Below, piece after piece: positions 26,470-36,171 of a stretch of 64,000 nucleotides of DNA (the stretch's first letter is position 1; each line of letters starts with the position of its first letter). Both the position numbers and the translations under genes were made by a program. This DNA is from Alphaproteobacteria bacterium. GTDB taxonomy: Bacteria; Myxococcota_A; UBA796; GCA-2862545. The DNA lies in contig JACKEQ010000008.1 in NCBI GenBank assembly GCA_020632885.1, forward strand, positions 1 through 64,000, written 5' to 3'. The notes beneath the pieces were generated by a model, which did not search any database, was not told the DNA's origin, and saw only the letters and a program-made list of their open reading frames with translations.

Positions 26470-27750
26470 TCACCCACGGGCTCGAGAAGGCGGACGGCGG
26501 GAGGACCTGGCGGGCCGTGAGCGAGGGCAGGGGGCCGCGCGGACCGCGAGGGGCTCGAGCCCCGCGACGTCGGGCTGGAAGACCTCCCCACGCCAGGCGG
26601 CCAGTCGGGCCCAGCCGATCTCGCACGCCTCGTGCGGCGTCCGGGCCGAGATGGCCTCCGAGGGCGGGGCGGCCGGGCAGAGCGACGTGACGATCTCCTG
26701 CACCGTCGCCGGTGTGAGGGGCTGGACCTCCACCGCCACGCCGCCGTTCGCCGTGAGCGCCGTGAGCGTGCGGCGGGACAGGGACGTGGACCAGCGGTTC
26801 TCGTGGAGCACGACGAGCCCGAGGGTGTCGCTCGCCTCCTTCGCGAGGGACGACAGCGTGCGCGCGGTCAGGGTGTCCACGCGCTCCAGCCCGTGCACGA
26901 CGAGCAGGGTGGGGTGGTGGTCCGCGAACCGCCGCACCACCTTGGTGACCGCCGCGGCCACCTCGCTCGTGGACGGCGGCTCGCTGCCCTCCCCGACGGC
27001 CAGGGCCAGGTTGGGCCACATGCGCCGGAGCATCTCGCCCTCCTCGCCGATGACGCGGGCGAGGGACGCGTCGTCGAGGGACCGGGTGATGCGCTCGAGG
27101 AACTGGAGGATCGGGGCGCCCACGGCGTCCACCCGGCAGTGCAGGTGGATCGGCCAGATGCCCGACATCAGCCCGGTGCGGTGGAGCTGCTCGGCGATCC
27201 GGCGCTTGCCGGAGCCGTGCGGGCCCTCCAGGATCCACACCGACGGCTGATCCTGCCGGCCCAGCGCGGCCTCCAGCGGGGTCCACCAGTCTCCGGGGTC
27301 CGCGAAGGGCGGTGTGGGCCACACGGGGCGGCGAGGTGCCGTCCAGGATGGCCTCGAAGCGGCGGACGGCCTCGTTGGCCTCGGGCCGGTCGACGGGATC
27401 GACGGCCAGCATGTCCTCCACGAGGCTCGAGAGGGCGAGCGGCACCTCGCGGTAGCGGACGGCGAGGGGCTCCAGCCGCTCGAGGCAGATGCGGGGATCC
27501 AGCCGATCGTGGTGAGCGGCTTGGGGCGCTTGCCGCACAGGCACTCCCAGAGCATCGTGGCGGCCGCGAAGATGTCGATGCGGGCGTCGATCGGCAGGCC
27601 TGCGAGCTGCTCGGGGGCCATGTAGGGCACGGTGCCGAGGATCTCGCCGGACTGGGAGAGGGTGTCGGAGGTGGAGAAGTAGCGCCCGATGCCGAAGTCG
27701 AGCACGCACACGCGCCCCTCGTCGCTGATGAGCACGTTGCTGGGCTTCAC
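26470..27750 (-). other. Open fragment of the kinase-NTPase-TPR gene (kinase C-lobe and NTPase core)
   Basis: The longest single-frame piece that carries recognisable motifs. About 27496-27750 is kinase C-lobe (MAPEQLAGLPIDARIDIF). 26532-27333 is the NTPase part with GPHGSGKRR. The segments 27333-27496 and below 26532 are read out of frame in this piece. Confidence 0.6.
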
Positions 27751-28186
27751 GTCGCGGTGGACGAACCCGGCGTCGTGCAGACGCCGAGGATCAGGAAGAG
27801 CTCTCGCCCTCGCTCCACCATCATGCGGATGCGGGCCTGGGGTCGGGCTCCGCGAGCAGCACGCGCAGGAAGGGCTGGCCGCGCACGATGTCCATGGAGA
27901 ACCAGAGGTAGTCCTCCTCGATTCCGGCCTCGTGGACCTGGACGACGCCGGGGAGCCGCAGGAGCCGCATCGACTCGAACTCGCGCAGGAAGCGGCGGTC
28001 GAGGGCGTCCTGGCCCCGCCGACGCACCTTCACGGCGTACTCCGCCCCCGCCGGTCCGTCGCCACGTAGACGCGCGCGTGCCCTCCCTTCCCGAGGGGGC
28101 CGCGGATCACGTAGGGGCCTACCCGTGTGCCCGGTGGGATTTCAGAGGCGGTCTCCGACACCGTGACACCCTACCCCGTTTGGACG

Positions 28187-29830
28187 TCAGCGGTCCCAGA
28201 GCCGGGCGGTGATCGCCGTGATGTTGTCGCCCCCGCCGCCGCGGTTGGCCTGCGCCACGAGGTTGCGTGCGGCCTCGAAGGGGTCGCTGTCGCGCACGGC
28301 GTCGGCCACGAAGAGCGCGGCCTCCGGGTGGGTGTCGCCGAGGTAGTCCGTGACGCCGTCGCTGCAGAGCACCAGGCGCTCGCCGGGACAGAGCGTGAAG
28401 CTCGTGTGGTGGGCCGGGAGGGCCTCCGCGCGGGCCATCTCGTCGAAGTGGCCGAGGTAGCCGATCAGCGCGAAGCCGGACGGGTCCCAGCGGTCGAGGA
28501 ACCCGAGGTGCCAGGCCCGGAGGCGCTCGGAGGCCTGGTTCTCGTCGAACGTGAGCAGGCTCGCACCGTACCCACCGCAGAGGTACGCCCGCGAATCGCC
28601 GAGCCAGGCGAGCCAGACGCGGTTCCCGAACACGAGGGCGACCACCGCGGTGGTGCCCATGGGCACACGACCGTCGAGGTTCCCGCCGGCGAAGCGCATG
28701 GCGGCCTCGCAGACGGCCTGGTTGGCCATGCGCAGCGCGCGGTCCAGGAACTCCCGGATCTCCACGGGACCGGCGGCCACGAGGCGCGGCAGGGCCTGCT
28801 CCCAGAGGGTCGCGATGACGTTGGACGCGATGGAGCTCGCGACGTCGCCCGTGCCCGCGTTGGCCGTGCTGATGCCGTCGCACACCACGAGCATCGAGAG
28901 CGGCCCCTTGCTGCTCACGAACAGGGCGTCCTGGTTGGTCTGGGTGAGCAGGACCTTCATGCGGCCGATGTGGCTGTCGTAGCCGATGTGGAGGCGCGCG
29001 GCGGGGTCGCGCGCCGCGTAGGCCCGCTGCTCCTCGGCGACCGCCGCTACCTGCCAGAGGGCCTGCCAGGCGAGCCTGTCCTGGGGACGGAGCCGGGGTC
29101 CGGTGGAGGGCGGCGTCCAGGGGGGCCAGGGCGCGCCGGGCAGCATGGGGACGACATAGCGGAGGTAGGGGACCGCCCGCTGGGCCGGGATGTTCGCGGG
29201 CCACTTCCGGCCGAGGAGGCACTGGAGGATGAGCACGGCTCCCGCGTACACGTCGCGGGCCGGCGTGGGGGCCTCGTTGGGCGGGACGGGCGCGTCGTCC
29301 GCGGGACCCGGCTGCACGGACATCGTCTCGTCCGGCATGACGGTGACGCGCGTGCCGTTCGGGTTGCACACGTGGCCGTCCTTGTGGTGCATGGACAGCG
29401 CGCGGGCCATCGCGAGCCCGAGGCCCACGATGCTCGCCCCCGAGCGCGCGGGCAGCCGCTCGATGGGCAGGGGACCCTCGACCACGGAGGACATGTCGAC
29501 CTCGGCCGTGTGGGCCGTGGTCTCGTCGTCGTTGCCGTCGTCGAACATCGGCACGGGGTCGGTGAATCCCGCGTACCGCTCGAGGAACCAGTGCGCGAGG
29601 GCCGGCCGGTCGGCCATGAGCCGCTCGGCCATGGCGGCACGGTCGATCAGCGCGATCGACAGGCACTCGCCGCCCAGCCACGTGGCGGTCTCGAGGGCCT
29701 CCGAGTCCAGGGCACACTGGAGCATGTCCAGCCCGAGGGACTCCGCGCGTCGGGGCGGCAGGGCGGCGAAGGTGGCCCGCACCAGGCGCTTGCCGTCGGG
29801 CATCGACACCAGATCCGTGAGGGTCTCCAC
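28187..29830 (-). other. Open catalytic fragment of the PP2C gene
   Basis: 547 codons in one frame from METLTDLVSMPDGKRL to the stop. It contains the helical middle and the complete PP2C domain. The true N-terminus lies beyond the frameshifts. Confidence 0.7.
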
Positions 29831-30680
29831 GATGCCGGGGTCTCCCAGCGGGCCAGGGTGGCCGCCAGGCGACCCTCGTGGTCGAGGGGCCCCCCGCGTC
29901 GCAGCCCTTCACGACGGCGTCGAGGAGCTGGGTGTGCACGTCGGGCTCGACGTCCTCCGACTCCCAGCCCGCGCGACGGAGGGCGTGGATGATGGCCTCG
30001 ATGGCGTCGGGACCGGGCGCCAGCATGTGGCGCAGGACCGCGGAGGGCGGGAACTCCCGGCTCGCCTTCATGGCCAGGTCACGCACGCCGGTGCCCCCCG
30101 TGCGCCAGGCCAGGGTGAGCTGCTCGAGGAACGCGTCGTCCGGGATCTCGGCGCGGTGGGCGATGGCGAGATCGAGCCGTCGGGACGGGCTCAACGCGGG
30201 GTTCTCGAGGCGCGCGAGCGGGCCGGTGGCCTCGTGGCGCGCGAGGCGCACGGTGTCGCCGTCCACCACGAAGCGCTCGTCCTCCTCCAGCACGGGACGG
30301 AGGGCCTCCCACCAGTGACGGGCACCCTCGGGCGGCATGAGCTTGCGACCCACCACCCAGTCCAGGAGGTCCGCGCGCTCCTGCGGTCCGTTGAGGTCCT
30401 CCAGGAGGAGCTGCAGGGCCTCGGCGGGCCGGCCGCCGATCATGTCCACCAGAGCGGCCCGATCGCGCAGGGCCCGCTCGAAGAACCCGCCCGGCGCGCA
30501 CACCGCGTACACCCGACGCAGCACGTCGTGGCCCACGCGTCCCGGCAGGTTGTCGCCCTGGTCCTCCCAGCCGAGCACCACGGACGCGGGCTCCACGCCT
30601 TTCACCACCGCGAACCCGAAGGCCGAGTGGTAGAGCACGCTGCCCTCGGTGAGGGTGTTGGGTTCCCGGATGGGCTTCAT
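28187..30680 (-). pseudogene. PP2C-family protein phosphatase with GreA-like N-terminal region, two frameshifts
   Basis: The ATG at 30680 opens a protein whose first ~150 residues (AFGFAVVKGVEPASVVLGWE, then ARHWWEALRPVLEEDERF) resemble the N-terminal extension of long GreA proteins, with its conserved W-W and basic/acidic helix. A helical middle follows. The C-terminal ~270 residues are a PP2C domain: LVVCDGIS, MGTTAVVALVFG, GDSRAYL, LCSDGVTDYLG and GGGDNITAI, with all metal-binding Asp residues present. The frame shifts near 29890 and 29851, both compatible with one missing base, so the gene is probably intact. It should dephosphorylate Ser/Thr targets of the kinase encoded 25 nt downstream. 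The TM/HD hydrolase gene ends 31 nt upstream. Fusion of a GreA-like region with PP2C is unusual. Confidence 0.85.
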
Positions 30681-30711
30681 CGCGCCGGTCTACCCCAACG
30701 GGCCGCCCGCG

Positions 30712-32523
30712 TCACCCCCGCTGGACGGTCTTGCGCGCCAGGTCGAGGTCTGCGGGGGCCACGTAGATGCGGCTGATGCACCGGTCGTCCGCGTACCGCT
30801 CGAAGACCGCGGTGGCGTCCGCGAGGGGTGTGGCCCGCCGATCCCCGTGCACCACGTAGATGCTCGGAGCCCTGCGCCGCTTGCGTCCCACGTCCGCGTA
30901 GCGCGACAGACGACCGGTGCTCGTGGCGACGATCGGGTCGAGCCCGGCGTCCCGCAGGCGGTCCGCCTCCTGACCGACGTCCGCCTGGCTGGGCGACCCG
31001 TGGCGCTCCAGGATCCGGATCCAGGGCTGGTGGTCGATCACCCGGCGCGCCCAGGGCTCCGCGCTGGCGCGGAGGTGCATCAGGAGGTGGATGTCGTCCA
31101 CCTGCAGGTAGGCGTCGAGGTCGGACGGCAGGGACCACGTGCAGGCCTCGGACTGGACGTGCCGCTTGAGCATCTCCTCGTACACGACGCTCTCGTGGTG
31201 GAAGTACACCATCAGGAACATGTGGTGCCGGGAGATCAGGAAGTCGTCGAACGCGTAGATGGCGCGGGCGTCGAGCCCCAGGCCCACCGCGCCGTCGGCC
31301 GGCCAGCAGGTGAGGTTCGTGATCAGCCAGTCCACGTCGACCTGCCCGTAGGTGGCGCCCGTGTAGATCGCGTCCCGCACGAGGTAGTCCAGCCGATCGA
31401 CGTCCAGCTCGCTGCTCACGATCTGGGAGAGCAGGCGCCGGTGGTCGAAGCCGCCGTCCCGGAAGAAGTCGTCACCCACCCGGACGTCGCCCGAGATCAG
31501 CGCCGCGACGTGGCGCGCCGTGAAGGGGAACGCACCCGCGATGGTGGGCCCGAGCGCGGTGTGCTCCAGGATGGCGAGCGTGTAGTCCTCGTGGGTCGCG
31601 CGGCGTGGCTCGGGACGCAGCCAGGTGCTCCCGAGGTCTGCGAGCGGGGGCATGGCGAACTCGGTGCAGTGCGAGAAGGGCGCGTGGCCGAGGTCGTGGG
31701 CGAGGGCCGCGATGCGGACCACGGACCGGAAGCGCTCGCGCGCACCGGGGTCGGAGAAGGTCCAGTCGCGGTAGGCCTGGTCGAACGCGCGGCCGGCGAG
31801 GTGCATGACCCCGAGGCTGTGGCTGAACCGGGAGTGGGTGGCTCCGGGGAACGGCAGGCTCGCGAAGCCGGTCTGCCCGATGTTCCGGAGGCGCTGCACC
31901 CAGGGCGACCGCACCACCTCGACCTCGCTGGCGTCGAGGGTGATGCCCTTGTGGATCGGATCGCGGATCTTCATCGGCCGGCCGTAACCGGCCCGGTCAG
32001 CTCGGGGTGGAGGGTCGTCCCCCTCTTCCTCTCGCGACCCGCCGCCACCCAGCGAGAACAGCGCCACGCCGCCCATCGCCAGCATGCCGAACACCGCGCC
32101 TCCCGCCACGAGCGCGGGAAGCACCACGGAGGGGCCGGCCTGCTCGGGCTCCTCGGCTCCACCGGGGTAGAACGCGCCGTCCATGTGCTTCGGAGCGCTC
32201 GGCTCCTGCGGCTCGCTCGGGATGAACGTGCCGCTCGAGCCTCCCCGGTGCACGCCCCGCGTGGACCGTCCCAGGCCCTTCTGTCCGAGCTCGCGGCGGT
32301 GTGAGGCCTCCCGTCGCTTGTTCTCGGCCTCGATGCGATGGATCTGCGCGACCTCGTGAGCTTCCTTCATCTCCTTCTCCACCTCCTGGAAGATCCCGTC
32401 GACACCCTTGGCGGTGTGGGCGGTGGTGGTGGCGGCCGTGCTCATCAGGACGCCGAAGATGGCGAAGGACACGAGGGCACCGACGGCGACTGCGAGAAGG
32501 ATCAGGGTGTTCAGCTGGCGCAA
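30712..32523 (-). CDS. Membrane region joined to SAMHD1-like HD phosphohydrolase
   Basis: 603 residues from a TTG at 32523 with AGGAGG at ideal spacing. Residues 1-183 carry two spans (LNTLILLAVAVGALVSFAIF and VVLPALVAGGAVFGMLAMGG) around a charged coiled stretch (IFQEVEKEMKEAHEVAQIHR). From Met184 the protein is a classic HD hydrolase of the SAMHD1/dNTPase branch: MKIRDPIHKGI, WVQRLRNIGQTGF, HSRFSHSLGV, ALAHDLGHAPFSH and ELDVDRLDYLVRDA, with all HD-site residues. Such enzymes split dNTPs into nucleoside and triphosphate. Alternative: near the join another frame ends in a TGA overlapping ATG 31974 (ATGA), the coupling style of this genome. A single extra base near 32010 in this error-prone area would make two genes, a membrane protein and a soluble HD enzyme. 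Confidence 0.8.
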   Translation of the reverse strand: MRQLNTLILLAVAVGALVSFAIFGVLMSTAATTTAHTAKGVDGIFQEVEKEMKEAHEVAQIHRIEAENKRREASHRRELGQKGLGRSTRGVHRGGSSGTFIPSEPQEPSAPKHMDGAFYPGGAEEPEQAGPSVVLPALVAGGAVFGMLAMGGVALFSLGGGGSREEEGDDPPPRADRAGYGRPMKIRDPIHKGITLDASEVEVVRSPWVQRLRNIGQTGFASLPFPGATHSRFSHSLGVMHLAGRAFDQAYRDWTFSDPGARERFRSVVRIAALAHDLGHAPFSHCTEFAMPPLADLGSTWLRPEPRRATHEDYTLAILEHTALGPTIAGAFPFTARHVAALISGDVRVGDDFFRDGGFDHRRLLSQIVSSELDVDRLDYLVRDAIYTGATYGQVDVDWLITNLTCWPADGAVGLGLDARAIYAFDDFLISRHHMFLMVYFHHESVVYEEMLKRHVQSEACTWSLPSDLDAYLQVDDIHLLMHLRASAEPWARRVIDHQPWIRILERHGSPSQADVGQEADRLRDAGLDPIVATSTGRLSRYADVGRKRRRAPSIYVVHGDRRATPLADATAVFERYADDRCISRIYVAPADLDLARKTVQRG

Positions 32524-32527
32524 GGGT

Positions 32528-32533
32528 CCTCCT
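32528..32533 (-). promoter_or_regulatory. Ribosome binding site for the TTG-started membrane/HD gene
   Basis: AGGAGG on the minus strand, 4 nt before the TTG at 32523. Confidence 0.6.
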
Positions 32534-32628
32534 GGGGACGTGGAGCGTCCCGGCCTCCCGTCCTTACGCACGGATGTGGACCCTGTGTGGAACCCATGCG
32601 AGCCGTGTGTGATAGGGGGCGCCTTTCC

Positions 32629-32635
32629 AGGAGGG
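32629..32635 (+). promoter_or_regulatory. Ribosome binding site of the acyl-CoA dehydrogenase
   Basis: AGGAGGG, 4 nt before the ATG at 32640. Confidence 0.6.
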
Positions 32636-32639
32636 ACCC

Positions 32640-33787
32640 ATGATCGGCTTCGGACTCAGCGACGACCAGGAGATGCTCCGCGACCTCGCCCAGGACTTCG
32701 CCAAGAGCGAGATGCGGCCCGTCGTCGAGCACCACGACACCACCGGGGAGTACCCTGGGACGTCATCAGGAAGGCCCACGAGCGCGGCCTGATGAACACC
32801 CACATCCCCGAGCGCTTCGGTGGGCTCGGGCTCGGAGCGCTGGACGCCTGCATCATCAGCGAGGAGATCGCCTGGGGCTGCACGGGCATCGGCACCGCGA
32901 TGGAGGCCAACGCGCTGGCCCTCCAGCCCGTGATCGAGGGCGCGAGCGACGCCCTCATGCAGAAGTACGTGGCCCCTCCTCACCGAGGAGCCGAAGATGG
33001 TGGCCTACGCGGTCACCGAGCCGGGCGCGGGCTCCGACGTCGCCGGCCTCCGCTCCACCGCCGTGAAGAAGGGCGACAAGTACATCCTGAACGGCAGCAA
33101 GATGTGGATCACGAACGCCGGCGTGGCCGAGTGGTTCTTCGTGGTCGCGTACACGGACAAGGCTGCCAAGTACAAGGGCATGACCGCCTTCCTCGTCGAG
33201 CGGGGCTGGGACGGCGTCGAGGTCGGCAAGAAGGAATGGAACATGGGCCAGCGGTGCAGCGACACGCGCGGGTCTCGTTCCAGGACGTCGAGGTGCCCGC
33301 CGAGAACGTGATCGGTGCCGAGGGCATGGGCTGGAAGCTCGCCATGGGCGCGTTCGACCACACCCGGCCCGTCGTGGCCTCCGCGGCGGTCGGCCTCGCG
33401 CGGTCCGCCATGGAGCACGCCACGAAGTACGCCATGGAGCGCCAGACCATGGGGGTGCCGATCGCCCAGCACCAGGCCGTGAGCTTCATGATCGCCGACA
33501 TGGCCAAGGACATCGAGGCCGCCCGTCTGCTCGTGCGGCAGGCCGCGTGGATGAAGGACAACGGCATCCAGAACACGATGTACGCGTCGATGGCCAAGGC
33601 GTTCGCCGCCGACGCCGCGCACCGCATCGCGTCCGACGCCGTGCAGATCTTCGGTGGCTACGGCTTCAACACCGAGTACCCGGTCGAGAAGCTGCTCCGC
33701 GACTCCAAGATCTTCCAGATCTACGAGGGCACCAGCCAGATCCAGCGCCTGATCATCGCGCGGGAGCACTTCCGCAAGTCGATGTGA
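32640..33787 (+). pseudogene. Acyl-CoA dehydrogenase, three frameshifts
   Basis: Joining the frames gives a normal ~380-residue acyl-CoA dehydrogenase: MIGFGLSDDQEMLRDLAQDF, ERFGGLGLGALDACIISEEI, VAYAVTEPGAGSDVAGLRST, GSKMWITNAG, then QIFGGYGFNTEYPVEKLLRD and IYEGTSQIQRLIIAREH. The Glu of YEGT is the usual catalytic base of the medium/short-chain group. The FAD enzyme would perform the first oxidation of fatty-acid or branched acyl-CoA beta-oxidation. The frame breaks near 32755, 32974 and 33268; each is repaired by one added base and the conserved residues continue precisely, so a sequencing or consensus error is more likely than decay. The 3' end overlaps the convergent protease gene by 35 nt. 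Confidence 0.88.
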
Positions 33788-34859
33788 GGCTCCGCCGGCG
33801 CACGAGGTCCAGCAGGCCTCCGTGCGCCGGTGCGCTCGCGCACCCGCCGGTCGGCGGCTCCTCCAGCACGCCTGCCGGCAGCACCTCGATGGTGACGTGC
33901 ACCCGGGTGGACCGCGGGGGCACGCCGTCGTCGGTGACCTCGAGCTCGAGGACGTCCGCACCGAGCTGGAACGGGGACGCCTCGTAGACGAGCCCGTTCA
34001 CACGGCCCACGAGCGGGGCCTCGCGCACGGTGACCACGTGCGTGTCGGCGGGGTCGGGGTCGTAGATCGCGGGGTCCAGCTCCACTGCCGTTCCCTGGCT
34101 GATCTGCAGCTCGAGCGGGGCGGCGGAGGGCGGCAGGTTCAGGCCCTCGCAGGACGGGTCGGGGAACGGGAGGCCCGTGTTCTCCCGGATCCACGGGATG
34201 GTCGCGTCGAGGCGTACGTAGATCCCGCCGTCGCCACAGGGCGTGGAGTAGGGCAGGGCGGTCCGGGAGACCGTGGCGGCGAGGAAGTCCTGGCCCTCCA
34301 CGGTGAGCCAGGCGGGGCCACCGGAGTCGCCTGCGCAGGAGTCCAGCCCGTCGCCGCCCGCGACGAGCTCGCCGCCCGGCTGGACCAGGGTGCGGCAGCC
34401 GCGGTCGGGCTCGGTGCACGCGGGGTCCACGATGGGCACCACGACCTCGTGCAGGATGCTGTTCTGCTGTGTGGCCTCCCGGTCGAGCCAGCCGTACCCG
34501 GTGACCGTGAGGTCTGCGCCTTCCTGGATGAAGGCCGCCATGCAGCCCGTGAGGAGCCGAGCGGGCGTGACGCCCGTGGGCGCGCGCTCCAGGCGCAGCA
34601 GGCTCACGTCGAAGGTCGCGCGGGGCTCCGGGTGCACGATCTGCTCGACCACAGCGAGGGTCTCGCCGTTCGCGGTGTAGTCCAGGGCGCCCACGTGGGC
34701 CGTCTGCATGTTCTGGCAGTGGCCGGCGGTGAGCACCCAGTCCGGGGCCACCAGGGTGCCGGTGCAGAGGTCACCGTCCTGGCCCTCGAGGGCGACGAGC
34801 TGCGGCCAGCGGCCGGCGGGCGCGGGGTCGCCGCCCACGATCGGGAGCCAGAGCAGCAT
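33753..34859 (-). CDS. Secreted trypsin-like serine protease with C-terminal tag
   Basis: 368 residues. S1 protease domain ~7-240: IVGGDPAPAGRWPQLVAL start, VLTAGHC (His), TFDVSLLRLERAP (Asp) and DSCAGDSGGPAWL (Ser), so the triad is complete. IVGG begins at residue 7, leaving only MLLWLP before it, so no ordinary signal or propeptide is present in this start. The longer frame upstream runs inside the htrA-like gene. After the protease comes a beta-sandwich-like region (ELDPAIYDPDPADTHVVTV) ending in the tail CASAPAHGGLLDLVRRR plus 13 more residues. The tail matches that of the beta-helix protein at 48.9-50.7 kb. Likely exported; translated just after htrA (25-nt gap). Confidence 0.85.
   Translation of the reverse strand: MLLWLPIVGGDPAPAGRWPQLVALEGQDGDLCTGTLVAPDWVLTAGHCQNMQTAHVGALDYTANGETLAVVEQIVHPEPRATFDVSLLRLERAPTGVTPARLLTGCMAAFIQEGADLTVTGYGWLDREATQQNSILHEVVVPIVDPACTEPDRGCRTLVQPGGELVAGGDGLDSCAGDSGGPAWLTVEGQDFLAATVSRTALPYSTPCGDGGIYVRLDATIPWIRENTGLPFPDPSCEGLNLPPSAAPLELQISQGTAVELDPAIYDPDPADTHVVTVREAPLVGRVNGLVYEASPFQLGADVLELEVTDDGVPPRSTRVHVTIEVLPAGVLEEPPTGGCASAPAHGGLLDLVRRRSLTSTCGSAPAR
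33795..33830. terminator. Strong hairpin between convergent acyl-CoA dehydrogenase and protease genes
   Basis: CCGGCGCACG (33795-33804) pairs perfectly with CGTGCGCCGG (33821-33830), and three more pairs (AGG/CCT) extend it past a one-base bulge. It lies just after the acyl-CoA dehydrogenase stop and inside the last codons of the protease. No T-tract follows, so its role as a bidirectional terminator is inference. Confidence 0.45.
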
Positions 34860-34884
34860 GGGTGCCTCCGGGGACGAGTATGGC

Positions 34885-36111
34885 TCAGATGCCGACCTCG
34901 ACGTGCCCGCGGATCCGGCCGCGCTGGACGACGAACAGGGCGCTGGGCTCGTGGCGGGCCTTGCCGGCGGCCAGGCGGACGCGGAGCTCTTCCGTGGTCC
35001 GCACGCGGACGCCGTCGACGGCGAGCACCACGTCACCGGCGCGGAGCCTTGCGGCCGCCCAGGTGCCGCTGGGGTCCACCTTCTCCACGACCACGGCGCC
35101 CTCGGTGACCCGGACGGTGACCCCGAGGCGTCCGAGGGCCTTGTCGCCGGCGTCCGCGGGCAGCTCGCGGGTGGACAGCTCGTACTTCGCGGACGAGGCG
35201 CCCCGGACGGCCTCCATGACCACGGTGTCGCCGGGCTTCCGGGAGGCGAGCCAGGCGTTCAGGTCGGCGCGGTTGCCGGTGATGCGGCCGTCGACGCGGA
35301 AGGCGAGGTCTCCGGGCTTCATGCCGGCCTTGGCGCACGGTCCGCCGCTGTGCACGGCCACGACCTGGAGGGCGCCGCGCTCGAGGGGTGTGCCTGCGAG
35401 GCGTCGGTCGCGGATCTCGGCGAAGTCGCAGCCGAGCCAGGGGGCGCGGACGGAGCCGTAGTGCAGGAGGTCGTCGGCGATCTTGCGGGCGCGGTTGGAC
35501 GGGATGGCGAACCCGATGCCCTGGGCCTGTGCGCGGATGGCGGTGTTGATGCCGATGAGCCGGCCTTCGAGGTCGACGAGGGCACCGCCGGAGTTGCCGG
35601 GGTTGATGGCGGCGTCGGTCTGGATGTAGGTCTGCACGACGCCGGGCTGGATCTCCATGTCGCGGGCACGGCTGGCGACCACCCCCGTGCTCACGGTGAG
35701 CCCGAGCCCGTAGGGGTTTCCGATGGCGATGGTGGTCTCGCCGAGGAGGAGGGCGTCGCTGTCGGCGATCTCGATGGGCACGAGGCCGGTGGCGTCCTCG
35801 AGGCGAAGGATGGCGAGGTCGAGGTCGGCTTCGATGGCGACGGGCTGGGCCTCGTAGACCTTCCCGCCGAGCGTGTGGGCGCGGATCCGGGTGGCGCCCT
35901 CGACGACGTGGGCGTTGGTGAGCACGACGCCGTCGGCGTCGATGATGACGCCGGATCCCTGGGATGCGGAGACCTGCGGGCCACCGAAGAGGAAGGTGGA
36001 CTGGGCTTCGACCTCGAGGGCGACGACGCTGGGGGTGGCCTTCTCGACGGCCTCGACGACGGGCGTGCGGCGTGCGGAGGGCTCGGCGAGGGCGAGGGCG
36101 AGGAACAGCAT
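34885..36111 (-). CDS. HtrA/DegP-like periplasmic serine protease with two PDZ domains
   Basis: 408 residues. Protease domain with the triad in VVLTNAHVVEG (His), EADLDLAILRLED (Asp) and GNSGGALVDLEG (Ser), plus the QTDAAINPGNSGGAL hallmark. PDZ1 lies around residues 225-315 (HSGGPCAKAGMKPGDLAFRV). PDZ2 lies near 325-400 (VEKVDPSGTWAAARLRAGDVVLAVDG). Envelope quality-control protease/chaperone. The leader MLFLALALAE is only about 9 residues with no Lys/Arg, and 36111 is the furthest upstream start in its frame. The gene is first of a pair with the trypsin-like protease. Upstream lies the repeat array. Confidence 0.92.
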   Translation of the reverse strand: MLFLALALAEPSARRTPVVEAVEKATPSVVALEVEAQSTFLFGGPQVSASQGSGVIIDADGVVLTNAHVVEGATRIRAHTLGGKVYEAQPVAIEADLDLAILRLEDATGLVPIEIADSDALLLGETTIAIGNPYGLGLTVSTGVVASRARDMEIQPGVVQTYIQTDAAINPGNSGGALVDLEGRLIGINTAIRAQAQGIGFAIPSNRARKIADDLLHYGSVRAPWLGCDFAEIRDRRLAGTPLERGALQVVAVHSGGPCAKAGMKPGDLAFRVDGRITGNRADLNAWLASRKPGDTVVMEAVRGASSAKYELSTRELPADAGDKALGRLGVTVRVTEGAVVVEKVDPSGTWAAARLRAGDVVLAVDGVRVRTTEELRVRLAAGKARHEPSALFVVQRGRIRGHVEVGI

Positions 36112-36171
36112 GGGGTGTGGGTAAGGACGCGGTCGGTGGGGGTCAACGGTGGGCGGGCCGTGGGAGTGCCG

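Larger units (their letters stand above)
24853..28161 (-). pseudogene. Ser/Thr kinase - NTPase - TPR signalling protein, frame broken eight times
   Basis: Starting at the GTG at 28161 (MSETASEIPPGTRVGPYVI), the parts can be chained into one ~1,100-residue protein: kinase loop LGKGGHARVYVATD, EYAVKV, HRDVKPSNVL, LDFGIG, MAPEQL; then a P-loop NTPase (GPHGSGKRRIAEQL, with VHGLERVDTL); then a long TPR-like helical C-terminus ending in LSEGELTYTNMIRQS. The frame changes near 28046, 27840, 27780, 27495, 27333, 26532, 25835 and 25550. Seven fit a single missing base and one (27333) an extra base. Conserved motifs resume exactly after each change, so the protein is probably intact in the organism and the sequence is in error. 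The upstream PP2C gene is 25 nt away, making a kinase/phosphatase pair. The architecture resembles the large kinase-AAA-TPR proteins of Myxococcota. Confidence 0.85.
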
